Assembly (NCBI RefSeq): GCF_034531395.1
Contig: NZ_JARVCO010000007.1
Span: 62,001 to 126,000, forward strand
Length of the DNA: 64,000 nucleotides
Origin: Pontiella agarivorans
Lineage (GTDB): Bacteria > Verrucomicrobiota > Kiritimatiellia > Kiritimatiellales > Pontiellaceae
Direction: 5' to 3'
Position numbers and translations under genes: made by a program. Under the pieces are notes generated by a model that did no database searches, had not been told where the DNA came from, and was given only the letters and a program-made list of their open reading frames with translations. Each line of letters starts with the position of its first letter. Within the stretch, counting starts at the first letter, position 1. This document shows, piece by piece, positions 17,883 through 27,037 of this stretch.

Positions 17883-18122
17883 TTAAATCCGGAATTTTTT
17901 ATAGAGCTCCTGGCGAACGGGACAGGTGCAGATAAAAGAGGTGCCGAAAGCGTGCTGATAGGGACAGGTGCAGGGGTTGCGTGCATCCGTGAAGAAAACG
18001 GATCCATTTACGGTGTCTGTTATTTTGCAATACGGCTTCCCACCGTCTGTACGGCAGATTTCATGGTGCGGGCATTGGTCCGCTGATTTTTCATGGGCTG
18101 TATCAATTTTAAGATCTATCAT
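17883..18122 (-). CDS. Small Cys-rich protein of unknown function
   Basis: A 79-residue protein with eight Cys spread in motifs such as CPHHEIC, PYCKI, NPCTCPYQHAFG and FICTCPVRQELYKKF. The ordered Cys/His pattern and the conserved-looking C-terminus argue that it is a real gene that may bind zinc or an iron-sulfur cluster. GAAGAG lies 6-11 bases ahead of the ATG. It is the only convincing gene in the nearly 500 bases between the TSUP gene and hisH. I do not know a named family for it. Confidence 0.55.
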   Translation of the reverse strand: MIDLKIDTAHEKSADQCPHHEICRTDGGKPYCKITDTVNGSVFFTDARNPCTCPYQHAFGTSFICTCPVRQELYKKFRI

Positions 18123-18305
18123 TTTTTACACTCTTCATTTCTGTGTAAACCCTACGGATATGCTTAAAGCAATGCCACTTTTTTATTCTGGCAGAAAATA
18201 CTAGATGTAAAGGATTTGTGGAACGGGCGGTTGATTTCGCTGTGTTTTTGAATTTCATTGAAAGCCGGGCCCGATACACTACGTGCTCTTTCAAGAGGAA
18301 ATATC

Positions 18306-18926
18306 ATGATTGGCATAATTGACTACGGCATGGGTAACCTGGGCAGCGTAACGAATGCGTTCCGTTTTCTCGAACTGGATGCAAAAATCGTGACCCGAAA
18401 ACAGGAGATGGATGAATGCCGCGCACTGATCCTTCCGGGAGTCGGAGCTTTCGGTGATTGCATGGCGCATCTGGTTGAGCACCATTTTGTGGATGCTGTT
18501 GAAAGCTGGGCGGAAGCCGGAAAACCGTTGATGGGCATCTGTCTCGGGCTGCAGGCGCTTTTCCAGCATTCGGAAGAATCGCCGGGCGTCCCGGGTCTTG
18601 GAATTTTTGAGGGAGCGGTGAAGAAGTTCGATCTTCCGACGGAACTGAAAGTGCCGCAGATCGGATGGAACCGGATGACGGAGGTGCAGCCTGACTGTCC
18701 GATGTTTAAAGGGATTCCGGACGAATCGTTTTTCTATCTGGTGCACTCGTTTTATGTTTGCCCGGAGGATGAATCGGTCGTGGCAGGAAAAACCGGATAC
18801 GGGATCGATTACACGTCGTGTGTTTGGAAAGACAATGTTTTTGCCACACAGTTCCATCCTGAAAAATCGCAGGCTGTCGGGTTGCAGATGCTTAAAAATT
18901 TCTGGCAATGGGCGGAAGTGCAATAG
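18306..18926 (+). CDS. hisH: Imidazole glycerol phosphate synthase glutaminase subunit
   Basis: A 206-residue class I glutamine amidotransferase that supplies ammonia to HisF. The nucleophile Cys is in GICLGLQALF, the His in ATQFHPEKSQ, with Glu two residues later. The N-terminal IIDYGMGNLGSVTNAF and the QIGWN motif are HisH-specific. ATG at 18306 follows AGAGGAAATATC; an earlier in-frame ATG is less likely. hisF is not adjacent downstream, so the gene stands alone here, with about 180 bases of AT-rich sequence upstream that probably hold its promoter. A palindrome near-copy at 18561 is read as FQHSE. Confidence 0.95.
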   Translation: MIGIIDYGMGNLGSVTNAFRFLELDAKIVTRKQEMDECRALILPGVGAFGDCMAHLVEHHFVDAVESWAEAGKPLMGICLGLQALFQHSEESPGVPGLGIFEGAVKKFDLPTELKVPQIGWNRMTEVQPDCPMFKGIPDESFFYLVHSFYVCPEDESVVAGKTGYGIDYTSCVWKDNVFATQFHPEKSQAVGLQMLKNFWQWAEVQ

Positions 18927-19024
18927 GAAGCGTATTAATCTTTTTCATTTACAGTAGATTTTATACGTGTGCCCTATAAAACAAATGGTATCACTAGCAT
19001 GTTTATATTTAATTAAGGGGTGCC

Positions 19025-20482
19025 ATGGGATTAAAAAACAAAATCCTGCTGATTGTGTTTATTGCTTCGATCGCAGCCTCTGCGGTGACCGGGGCGGCTC
19101 TGGTGTTTGTTCTCAAACTAATGGGTATGCTGGAGGTTGTTGAAAGCCCGGCGATGGTTGCGGCCACACTGGTCTGCCTGTTCAGTATGCTGTTTATGCT
19201 GGTGCTGCTCATCATCCTGCTGAGTAAGAATGTCATAATGCCGGCCGTTGAGCGGGAGATGCTTGAGAATGAGCGTGAAATGCTCAACGAACAACTGCTT
19301 CACTCGCAGAAAATGGAAGCCGTTGGCCGGCTGGCCGGCTCGATTGCGCATGATTTTAATAATCTGCTTACGATTATTGATGGCTATTCAAGTCTGATTG
19401 TCGCCGATCCCAAAGCTGAGGAAACGGCTCAAAATGCCAACGAAGTTATCGAAGCGGCCCGAAAAGCCTCATTTATTACGCGAAAGCTGCTCAGCTTCAG
19501 TCAGAAGGAAAAAACCGAACCGGTTACCCTCGATCTTAACAGCACGTTGCAGGATACCGACAAAATGCTTGCGCGGCTGATCGGGGAAAAAATTACGCTG
19601 GTTACAAAGCCGCATGATACACCGATTTATGTCAATGCCGATCCCGTGCAAATGGGGCAGGTCCTCATGAATCTGGCTGTTAATGCGCGGGATGCCATGC
19701 CGAACGGCGGGCGAATTACCATTAAAGTAAGCAGTAAGAGCATTGCACAAGGGGAATGCCGCAAGCCGGATAAACTGGCCGAAGGCATGTATGCTGAAAT
19801 TTCCGTGCACGATACCGGCCATGGAATCGGTGAAGAAATTCTGGGCCGCATTTTCGAGGCCTTCTTCACGACGAAAGGCTCCGGAAAAGGAACTGGACTC
19901 GGGCTTTCGATCGTGAAGAGCATCATGAAAGAAAATGATGGGTTTATTGATGTCCGCAGTAAACAGGGTTCCGGCACGACCTTCTTCATCTACCTTCCGG
20001 TAATCGATCTTTCAGAAGATGCCTATCATGGTGCCAAAGCCTCAGAGAAAAAAAGAGAGCAGAGTGACGGTGCGGTGTTTGAAAGGGGAGAAGAAGAGGC
20101 TGTCGCAGAGCTGGCTGCCAGTGGACCGACGATTCTGCTGGTGGAGGATGATCCGATGATACTCAATCTTGTTGCCCAGACGCTGGAAACGCAGGATTAT
20201 ACGATTTTGCAGGCCACGGAAGGCTGGGAAGGCATCAAGGTGGCACGTAATCACAAAGGTAAAATCGATCTGCTGTTCACCGATGTGGTGATGCCCGGTC
20301 TCGGCGGAGCTGAACTGGCGATGGCGGCCGCAGAATTGTACCCGGAAATCAAGGTTCTCTTCATGTCGGGCTATTCCCGGTCACAGCTTAATGAAGAAGG
20401 AGTTCCCGCCGATGCTGCGATTCTCGAAAAACCCTTCACGCCCGACAAAGTCATCAACATGGTCCGGCAGCTTTTAGGGTAG
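19025..20482 (+). CDS. Hybrid sensor histidine kinase with C-terminal receiver
   Basis: A 485-residue inner-membrane kinase. Two hydrophobic segments (about 7-30 and 43-66) enclose almost no periplasmic domain, so it probably senses within or at the membrane, or through partners. A HisKA-type helix carries H109 in SIAHDFNNLLTIIDG, followed by a HATPase domain with NLAVNARDAMP, DTGHGIG and GTGLGLSIVK. A receiver domain fills about residues 367-485 with the acidic pair EDD and phospho-acceptor D420 in LLFTDVVMPG. Such HDFNNLL kinases often pass phosphate on to separate regulators. It is convergent with batE and overlaps its 3' end by 9 bases. Confidence 0.92.
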   Translation: MGLKNKILLIVFIASIAASAVTGAALVFVLKLMGMLEVVESPAMVAATLVCLFSMLFMLVLLIILLSKNVIMPAVEREMLENEREMLNEQLLHSQKMEAVGRLAGSIAHDFNNLLTIIDGYSSLIVADPKAEETAQNANEVIEAARKASFITRKLLSFSQKEKTEPVTLDLNSTLQDTDKMLARLIGEKITLVTKPHDTPIYVNADPVQMGQVLMNLAVNARDAMPNGGRITIKVSSKSIAQGECRKPDKLAEGMYAEISVHDTGHGIGEEILGRIFEAFFTTKGSGKGTGLGLSIVKSIMKENDGFIDVRSKQGSGTTFFIYLPVIDLSEDAYHGAKASEKKREQSDGAVFERGEEEAVAELAASGPTILLVEDDPMILNLVAQTLETQDYTILQATEGWEGIKVARNHKGKIDLLFTDVVMPGLGGAELAMAAAELYPEIKVLFMSGYSRSQLNEEGVPADAAILEKPFTPDKVINMVRQLLG

Positions 20483-21250
20483 GGCCAGAGTCTGTGCCGC
20501 GCGGGCGGGAATCCAGCAGGTCTGGCCGTCGGCCAGTTCAATATGCCACCAGTTTTCACGTTGTTCCAGACGCTGGAACTCTGTGCCTGAATGAAGGGGA
20601 TCCAGAAAAGCCGGTGCATACATGGGGCCGTCGCCCTTGCGCGCAACGACTTCTGCGGCAGTGATCACGCCGGGCTGGGTTTGCAGGTTCATGATACCTT
20701 CGGTAATCAGAGAAATCAGCAATACGGCAGAAACCAGTGCACAGGTTACGGTTGTGATCCGGGCTTCTTTCCGTGGAGTGCGCTTCATCCAGAACCACGT
20801 TCCCCAGAAACCGATCCAGAGGATGGAAAACAGCCCCCAGCGGAAACGAGGCGAGGTGTTTAAATGCCAGCCCAGCAGTCGGGCCGCCACAGGAGAGGGT
20901 TCTTTTTCCGGAATCAGATCCGGTCGGAGCTCCAGTGCCGCGGACAGATTGTGCTGCAGGTCGGCATCGTTCGGCATATAGCGCTCGGCGCGCCGGTAAT
21001 TCAGAATCGTGCGGCCCATATTCCCGGCCATAAACCAGGCATTCCCCGCTGTATAAAAAAGATGCCCGTTGCGGATGCCTTCTTCTTGAATGAGCATTTC
21101 ATAGCGTTCGGCCGCCTCTGCATAGCCGGCGGCATTGGTTGCTGTTCTGAAAGAGGCATGAGCATCCTCCAGCGCCTGTAAACGGTAGTCTTTTCCAAAG
21201 GCTGGAAAAATCCATGCGGCAAGTATGATCAGGAGAAGATGTTTTTTCAT
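20474..21250 (-). CDS. batE: BatE-like TPR and SH3-type protein of the Bat operon
   Basis: A 258-residue protein with a signal peptide (to about residue 19), a TPR-type helical region (about 20-105), two hydrophobic segments near 140-160 and 170-190, and a C-terminal SH3-like domain (about 195-255) containing TEFQRLEQRENWWHIEL and GQTCWIPA. This is the layout of BatE in Bacteroides-type aerotolerance operons. It is the last gene of the minus-strand operon and overlaps batD by 4 bases. The function of BatE is not known in detail; it is presumed to act in the periplasm with the VWA proteins. Palindrome copies lie at 20564 and 21193. Confidence 0.8.
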   Translation of the reverse strand: MKKHLLLIILAAWIFPAFGKDYRLQALEDAHASFRTATNAAGYAEAAERYEMLIQEEGIRNGHLFYTAGNAWFMAGNMGRTILNYRRAERYMPNDADLQHNLSAALELRPDLIPEKEPSPVAARLLGWHLNTSPRFRWGLFSILWIGFWGTWFWMKRTPRKEARITTVTCALVSAVLLISLITEGIMNLQTQPGVITAAEVVARKGDGPMYAPAFLDPLHSGTEFQRLEQRENWWHIELADGQTCWIPARAAQTLALP

Positions 21251-23058
21251 TTCAGTTTCCTCTCAACAGTACGGACGATTCGGGTGGCCTCACGCACAAT
21301 TTTGGCAGCGTTGCCTGTTTCGTTATAATCCCGGGTAAAGCGGTAGGCTTCGCAGAGTGCAAAGAGATGCTTCAGTTCCTCCAAGGTCTTGTCATCGGCA
21401 CCGACGTCCAGCAGGCGGGCTTCGGCATCCCGGTAGGAAAGTGCACCGGGGACGAGATGTAGGCGGTCGCCAAAATAAGCACGCAGACACCGGTCGAGAT
21501 CGCCATAGATTTCCGCCTTCATGGAATGTGTTTTAATGTGCGCCACGTTCCGGCGGAATACGTTGAATGCCCGGGCAGCTTTTGCTGTGCGATGAATGTG
21601 ATGTTTTTTCTCGCCGAAGAGTGAGGCCAGCGAAACTCCTCCAAACACGGCAGGCGGTAACAGCAGGATCAGCAGTACAAGGGCGGGGTGCGCCCATCCG
21701 AACAGGGGCAGCTGTCGCGATTTCAGCATGTCCGGATCTTCATAGTTCTGGCGAATTCCTTCTTCCACAGAGCGCAAACGGTTTTGATAGAACGAGCCTC
21801 CGAATACGCCGATTTCTTCTGCGGCGGACACCTGCAACGGAATGGGAGCGGATTCCCGGATGATATACTTTTGCTGCGTTGGACTGAAGTAGGCCAGTTG
21901 TATTGGGGGTATTTCGGTATTGCTGAGGGAAAGCGGCCGGATTGTCTGTGTGTAGACTTTGGATTTACCTTTGCGTTCCGGCAGCGAACGGTCGGCGGGA
22001 ATTTCAAACCGGTTGACCAGATTGGGTTGGTAGCGCAATGGTTCAAAGAAAATATTTTCCAGATAATTGGAAGCCGTTACGGTGATCGTCAGGGTAATCG
22101 GTTCTCCGACACGGACTGAGGTAGGTTCGGCTGCAACCTCAATATCAAATTCGCCGACCATGCCATTGAACAGATCGGGGCGACCCGCTTGCGGAAGCGG
22201 TTTAACGTCGATTTCAATCGGTTTGGATTCAGTATATATCCGCGTCCATTGATCTCCGGTTGCATTGCGATCGAAGAAGGTGTTGTCGAAATAGGCGGGA
22301 TATTGAAACGCCGTGCGGCGGGCTCTTTTAGCGGAGGTTTTATCTTCGGCCTCCGCCGCGCATAGCAGAGTGGCGGGCGCAACGGCAATACGGCCGCTTT
22401 TTTTCGGGATCAGGATTTTGCTGAATTCCAGGCTTTGGTGCTGTGTGCCGTCGACCTGATAACTCCGCCGCGTGGCCAATACGCGTGTGCCGTGCACCGG
22501 CAGACCGGTCGTGTTGGCCTGGTTTTCTTTGCCCGGATCATAGATTTCGAGGATCTGGAACCGGGGATCGTTGAGAATCGGGAAGTGAAAATCGACGGCC
22601 TTGATGGCGCCGAACGGGTAAGTGCTGTCCCATTGCGTTGTCAGCAGGAGCGGTTCACCCACATAAACGGAAGCCGCAGAAACATTTTGTTCGAGTTTCA
22701 TCCGGTCCGACGCTGCGGGTTTGCTGGCCTTGATCTGGATCGGTTTGGAATAGACGCTGCCGAAGTGCAATGAAGGCACAATAAGTTCGCCCTCCTGTTT
22801 CGGACGCAGGGCATAGCGATACAACCAGGTATTCTCCCCGCTGGTATCCTGTCCATTCACCAGCATCGTGGTATGGAATTCCGGAGATTGGAACGCCGGA
22901 GCGTCGGGTTTTTTTTCGGCCTTTACCAGCACATCAAGATTGAATACCTGCCCGAGGAACACATTGGTTTCCGATGCGGTGGCCTGTGCATAAAAATTGG
23001 TAGAGGCCGAAGCCGACCCCGCAACGATTAAACCTGTCAATAGGATAAGCTTTTTCAT
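21247..23058 (-). CDS. batD: BatD-like oxygen tolerance protein
   Basis: A 603-residue envelope protein with a signal peptide (MKKLILLTGLIVAGSASAS), a large periplasmic region built of repeated beta-rich modules (for example VFLGQVFNLDVLVKAEKKPD, SVYVGEPLLLTTQWDS, SVRVGEPITLTITVTASN), one hydrophobic segment near residue 470 and a cytoplasmic helical tail. This is the BatD layout. ATG at 23058 opens the signal peptide; the frame extends upstream through a basic nonsense-like stretch that is a shadow of batC. It lies 1 base after the batC stop and overlaps batE by 4 bases, so it is tightly coupled. Confidence 0.85.
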   Translation of the reverse strand: MKKLILLTGLIVAGSASASTNFYAQATASETNVFLGQVFNLDVLVKAEKKPDAPAFQSPEFHTTMLVNGQDTSGENTWLYRYALRPKQEGELIVPSLHFGSVYSKPIQIKASKPAASDRMKLEQNVSAASVYVGEPLLLTTQWDSTYPFGAIKAVDFHFPILNDPRFQILEIYDPGKENQANTTGLPVHGTRVLATRRSYQVDGTQHQSLEFSKILIPKKSGRIAVAPATLLCAAEAEDKTSAKRARRTAFQYPAYFDNTFFDRNATGDQWTRIYTESKPIEIDVKPLPQAGRPDLFNGMVGEFDIEVAAEPTSVRVGEPITLTITVTASNYLENIFFEPLRYQPNLVNRFEIPADRSLPERKGKSKVYTQTIRPLSLSNTEIPPIQLAYFSPTQQKYIIRESAPIPLQVSAAEEIGVFGGSFYQNRLRSVEEGIRQNYEDPDMLKSRQLPLFGWAHPALVLLILLLPPAVFGGVSLASLFGEKKHHIHRTAKAARAFNVFRRNVAHIKTHSMKAEIYGDLDRCLRAYFGDRLHLVPGALSYRDAEARLLDVGADDKTLEELKHLFALCEAYRFTRDYNETGNAAKIVREATRIVRTVERKLK

Positions 23059-23059
23059 G

Positions 23060-24133
23060 TTACCAGTCTTTCTCAACCGCTTTGTATTCGCCGGCCTTCT
23101 TTTCTTTCCGCCGTTCCTGATTCCGGATCTCCTCAGCCAGAATATCCATCTCTGTCTGGTTCGGGGGCGGAACGCCGCGGATTTCTTCATATTCGGAAAA
23201 ATCGCCGAACGGATCGGCCTCCTCATACATATCCGCATCCTGATCCGACTCCTCATACTCCATATCATAATCTTCGTAGTCCTCCGACTCTTCGTCGGAT
23301 TCACCTTCCTGCTGATTGGGGTCTTCGGGGGCCGATCCGAGTGCCGCCGTCAGTTCCGCCAGTGCCGTCGGCTGATCCGGAACGGCCATGGCTTCGGCAG
23401 CTTTGACCGTATGTTCCCAGGTTTCTTTCAGCGGGCCGGGGACTGTCGTGCCGTCGGGCATCGGAATATCGGCTTGAAGCCCGGAGGTCTCTATTAGTTT
23501 AGCGAGTTCCCGCGTTTCGTTTTCCAGCTGTTTCTGTGCTTCGCCGATATCCTGTATGCTCAGCAACTGTGCCTGTCGTTCGATAAACTCCTGCAGTTTT
23601 TCGCGGATGTAGGTAATGAGCTCATTTTGTTTCTGCTCATCCTCTTCCTTTTGCTGAATTTCCTCTTCGATACCGGCGACGATGCGCTGACTCATTTCGA
23701 GATTGTATGCCGCATCGGAAAAGGTCGGGTCGTAGTCGAGCGCCATGCGGTAGAACCAGGCGGCCTGCCGGCAGTAGTCCGCCGCCGCATGCGCATCGGT
23801 TTCCCGCAGCGCCTCGCCGTTTTTGATCATACAATTACCCATATTGTACCAGCTGCGTCCGCGGGTATGTTCGGATTCCGTCATGGAGGCCGCGAATTCA
23901 TATGAAGCCATCGCCTCTTCATAGCTTCCGGCGCGATACTGTGCATTGCCCAGGTTGAAATAGAGTTCCCCCGATTCGGGCGCCTCGGCGATGGCCTCAT
24001 GATACAGATTGATGGCGTCATCGAAGCGCCCTTCCGCCAGTGCCCGGTTTCCTGCTTTGAAGGTTTTTGGTGCGGCCTGTACGAGAGTTGCGGCAAGCAG
24101 AGGCAGTATTATTTTACAACCCTTGGAAATCAT
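23060..24133 (-). CDS. batC: BatC-like TPR protein
   Basis: A 357-residue protein with a signal peptide (to about residue 20) and at least three TPR motifs (about 25-155: GNRALAEGRFDDAINLYHEA, LGNAQYRAGSYEEAMASYE, MGNCMIKNGEALRET). Next comes a Gln/Glu-rich helical region, then a strongly acidic, Glu/Asp/Tyr-rich segment (about 275-325). This matches BatC, which in Bacteroides binds the VWA proteins. The acidic tract is longer than I expect and may be disordered. It overlaps batB by 4 bases. Confidence 0.8.
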   Translation of the reverse strand: MISKGCKIILPLLAATLVQAAPKTFKAGNRALAEGRFDDAINLYHEAIAEAPESGELYFNLGNAQYRAGSYEEAMASYEFAASMTESEHTRGRSWYNMGNCMIKNGEALRETDAHAAADYCRQAAWFYRMALDYDPTFSDAAYNLEMSQRIVAGIEEEIQQKEEDEQKQNELITYIREKLQEFIERQAQLLSIQDIGEAQKQLENETRELAKLIETSGLQADIPMPDGTTVPGPLKETWEHTVKAAEAMAVPDQPTALAELTAALGSAPEDPNQQEGESDEESEDYEDYDMEYEESDQDADMYEEADPFGDFSEYEEIRGVPPPNQTEMDILAEEIRNQERRKEKKAGEYKAVEKDW

Positions 24134-25134
24134 GACGTTTTCCTCCAGCGATTGGAAATCAAGAGAAGAATAACGGCGCCGGAGAGAAAGAGATGGAACT
24201 TTTCTTCATAACGTTCCATGACCTGTTTATCGGTTGCGGTGCGTTGGGCGTCGACCATGATCTGACGATAGATCTGACTGAGATTGAACGGGCCGCTGCC
24301 GACATCAAAATAGATGCCGTCCTGAATTGCGCCAGCCATGCGGCGCAGTGTTTCCGAGTTCAGTTTCGTCCAGATTTCCTGATTTCCGTTTTTGAGGTAA
24401 GACCGGACTCCCGTTTCTTCATCAAGAACCGCAATGCGGCTGCCGCGCGAACGGTCGCCCAGTCCGATACCGATGAAGCGCACACCGGCCTCTTCAAGTT
24501 TCCGGACCGCCTCCACTTCATCGGGGCCATCAATCTGGTCTTCGCCATCCGTAATCATGATGAGGTCAACCATGCCGGATTTTTCGTCCATCACGAGTTT
24601 CTCCAGCGTGCGCTCCAGCGCGTGTGCAATCATGGTTCCGCCGGCTGCCACACTGTCGGGCGAAGCCTGCCGGAGGGCCATGCGGAAGTAGTCGTAGTCC
24701 ACGGTCAGCGGACAGCGGATTTCGGCCGAACCGGCAAAAAGAACGAGTCCGACACGGTCGCCGGAAAGTCCTTCGATACAATCATGAATGGCCGTTTTCG
24801 CATTTTCGAGCCGGGTCGGATGCATATCTTCTGCGAGCATGGAGCGGGACACATCCAGCAGGAAGATGACGTCGCGACCACTTTCCTGGAGTTTGGTCTC
24901 TTCCAGATTCCATGCCGGGCGGGCAAGGGCGATGATGATCAGTCCGGTTGCAGCTGTGGCACTGAATGCTTCGCGTTTCCGGCTGATAAAGTGTCCGCCG
25001 GCACCGAATGCCGCAATGGCTTTTCGGCGTTTGGCCGAAGAATAGATGAACAGTCCGGCAACCACCGGAACAAGCCACAGCCAAAGCAGAGCGGAAGGCG
25101 TATAAAAATAGATCACGGAATCCTCCTGAGCCAT
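24130..25134 (-). CDS. batB: BatB-like VWA-domain membrane protein
   Basis: A 334-residue protein with hydrophobic segments near the N-terminus (about 10-31 and 55-72), a von Willebrand factor A domain (about 85-290) and a C-terminal hydrophobic segment. The metal-dependent adhesion site is intact: DVSRSM (D-x-S-x-S), a later Thr, and ITDGED. This is the BatB architecture. It follows batA, overlapping it by about 22 bases, and probably pairs with it. A near-copy of the dispersed palindrome (24143) sits at the C-terminus, read as SNRWRK. Confidence 0.88.
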   Translation of the reverse strand: MAQEDSVIYFYTPSALLWLWLVPVVAGLFIYSSAKRRKAIAAFGAGGHFISRKREAFSATAATGLIIIALARPAWNLEETKLQESGRDVIFLLDVSRSMLAEDMHPTRLENAKTAIHDCIEGLSGDRVGLVLFAGSAEIRCPLTVDYDYFRMALRQASPDSVAAGGTMIAHALERTLEKLVMDEKSGMVDLIMITDGEDQIDGPDEVEAVRKLEEAGVRFIGIGLGDRSRGSRIAVLDEETGVRSYLKNGNQEIWTKLNSETLRRMAGAIQDGIYFDVGSGPFNLSQIYRQIMVDAQRTATDKQVMERYEEKFHLFLSGAVILLLISNRWRKTS

Positions 25135-26144
25135 GTGGTGGACAGCACAGAGTGACTGGCCAGAAGAATCAACGCGAGTATTGCGAAGGGCTGGAAAACA
25201 TCTTTATAGGTGTGATAGCGGTCGGACTCGATCTCGGATTTCTCCATGGTGTTGATTTCATTGTAGACATCGCGAAGGGAAGCCTCGTCGGTGGCACGGC
25301 GATAGATCCCTCCGGTCTCTTCGGCCATTTTCTGAAGAATGCGTTCCTGCACCAGGGGTTCTTCTTCGATTTCGACGGGGCCTTCGGGAGTCTGAATGGT
25401 TTTCATTTCCGGCGGATCGGTGATGGCGATGGTATGGAGTCGGATGCCCCAGTGCTGGGCCAGTGCGGCTCCTTCCATCGGAAGATGGCGTCCACAGTTG
25501 TTGTTTCCGTCCGTCAGCAGGATAATGACTTTCGATTTAATTTCGTAACCGGCAGCTTCGTCTTCCTGGCTGTAGCGTTCTTCCGCCGTTTTCAGGCGGG
25601 CGGCAGCCAGTGTGACGGCGTCGCCGAAGGCGGTGCCGTCTTCATTCGGACGGGATTCGATTTCCAGCTGCCGGATAAAAAATTCGAGCGAATCATGGCT
25701 GAGGGTCAACGGACAGACGGTATCGGCATAGCGTGCAAAAGTAATCAGCCCGAGGAGGTCGTCCGGCCGTTCGGCGGCAAATTGTTCGACCACCATTTTG
25801 GTCACATCCATACGGCTCATGGTGGTATCCTGAAACGGCATGGAAATATCCATGGAACTGGAAATGTCGACTACGAGCTCAATGGCGACGCCTTCTTTTG
25901 GAATGCCCTGTGTCATATCCTTGATCTGGGGCCGGGCCGCAGCGAATACGAGTAATGCCAGAGCGAAGACCTGCAACCAGAAGAGCAACGGCATAAACCG
26001 CTGCCGTGTGGTGGCCGGGACTTTTTTAAACGAAGCCAATGTTGAAAAAATGAGCGCCGGACTTCCCTTTTTCCGGAAGTGATCGAAGATCATTTTCAGG
26101 ATAGGCAACAGCAGAAGCAGCATCCATGGAAGTGCAAGTTTCAT
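25113..26144 (-). CDS. batA: BatA-like VWA-domain membrane protein
   Basis: A 343-residue protein with an N-terminal membrane segment (LPWMLLLLLPILKMIF), a second at about 55-75, a VWA domain (about 88-300) with the metal-site motif DISSSMDIS and LLTDGNNNCG, and a C-terminal hydrophobic segment. The layout is that of BatA. ATG at 26144 (MKLALPWML) is chosen because the family starts just before its first membrane segment; the longer frame adds an Arg-rich lead that shadows the upstream gene. It overlaps the preceding lipoprotein gene by 4 bases and batB by about 22, as expected for a coupled operon. Confidence 0.88.
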   Translation of the reverse strand: MKLALPWMLLLLLPILKMIFDHFRKKGSPALIFSTLASFKKVPATTRQRFMPLLFWLQVFALALLVFAAARPQIKDMTQGIPKEGVAIELVVDISSSMDISMPFQDTTMSRMDVTKMVVEQFAAERPDDLLGLITFARYADTVCPLTLSHDSLEFFIRQLEIESRPNEDGTAFGDAVTLAAARLKTAEERYSQEDEAAGYEIKSKVIILLTDGNNNCGRHLPMEGAALAQHWGIRLHTIAITDPPEMKTIQTPEGPVEIEEEPLVQERILQKMAEETGGIYRRATDEASLRDVYNEINTMEKSEIESDRYHTYKDVFQPFAILALILLASHSVLSTTWLRRIP

Positions 26145-27037
26145 TCCGGAACCTCCATGGTTTTTTCCACGTAGGCGCGGACAAACTGTTCTGCTTCTTC
26201 GGCGAAACCTTCCGGAACTTTGTTGGAGAAACGGATGTCGTCGCAACGTTCCAGAAATGAAATGATTGCGGTGTCCTCAAGAACCACAGCAAGTTCTACG
26301 GCGGTTTTTCCAATCATGGGAAGTCCAAAGCGTGCTTCGTGGTAGGTGCGGAAAATGCGGTTGAGTTCATGAATACGTTCGACGGTGTTTTCCGGCAGGT
26401 TTTCCAAGGCCTGGAACGCCGCCTCGTGGGGAAGGGTTACAGCAACTGTTTTCGGTTTGCGCAGGAGATAAATGATGAACGGAATCAGGCTGAGGATGAA
26501 AAGGGAGCCGACCACGGTGTAGATGGAGCGCCGCTTTTTTTCCTGGGAGGGCAGCAGTTCGATGGGGGCGGCGATGTCTCGAATTTCCAACGAATCCGTT
26601 CCTTCGGGAATCAGGGAGGTGATTTCGATGGGGATTGGCTCGGTGGTGATGGAGTCGGTCCCGGCTGACAGTTCCAGAGGCTGAAGGACGGTTTTTCCCG
26701 GAAGGGAGGGGAGAAGCTGCCAGACTCGGCGATACATTTGTTTGCCGTTGGGCAGGGTTTGAACGGGTTCGGTGTATCCTTCACCCAGTGAGAACGGATC
26801 AATCTTGTTTCCAATGTTCGGAAAGGTCGGTTCCGTACCGGCGGGGGTATGAATTTCAAGCATCAGGATAATTTTTCCAGAGCTTGGAAGATTGGTTTCG
26901 CTGAGCGAAACGATGGCGGTCATGGCATGGTCACGGTACTGCTTTGAATAAACAGGTTCCAAATGGGATTGAGGTTTGGTCTGTTGTTCTGAACAACCGA
27001 AAATAAGCAGGGCAATAACGGGTAAAAGTTTTTTCAC
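26141..27037 (-). CDS. Bat-operon lipoprotein with one membrane segment
   Basis: A 298-residue protein that begins with a lipoprotein-type signal (MKKLLPVIALLIFGC, mature start CSEQQTK). A beta-rich extracytoplasmic domain follows (about 35-165), then one hydrophobic segment (about 172-192) and a helical C-terminal region resembling the tails of BatD/DUF4381-type proteins. A lipid-anchored N-terminus combined with an internal membrane segment is unusual. Its place between the DUF58 gene and batA, with 4-base overlaps on both sides, makes it a Bat-system part. Palindrome copies at 26402 (FQALE) and 26875 (LPSSGK) lie within. Confidence 0.65.
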   Translation of the reverse strand: MKKLLPVIALLIFGCSEQQTKPQSHLEPVYSKQYRDHAMTAIVSLSETNLPSSGKIILMLEIHTPAGTEPTFPNIGNKIDPFSLGEGYTEPVQTLPNGKQMYRRVWQLLPSLPGKTVLQPLELSAGTDSITTEPIPIEITSLIPEGTDSLEIRDIAAPIELLPSQEKKRRSIYTVVGSLFILSLIPFIIYLLRKPKTVAVTLPHEAAFQALENLPENTVERIHELNRIFRTYHEARFGLPMIGKTAVELAVVLEDTAIISFLERCDDIRFSNKVPEGFAEEAEQFVRAYVEKTMEVPE

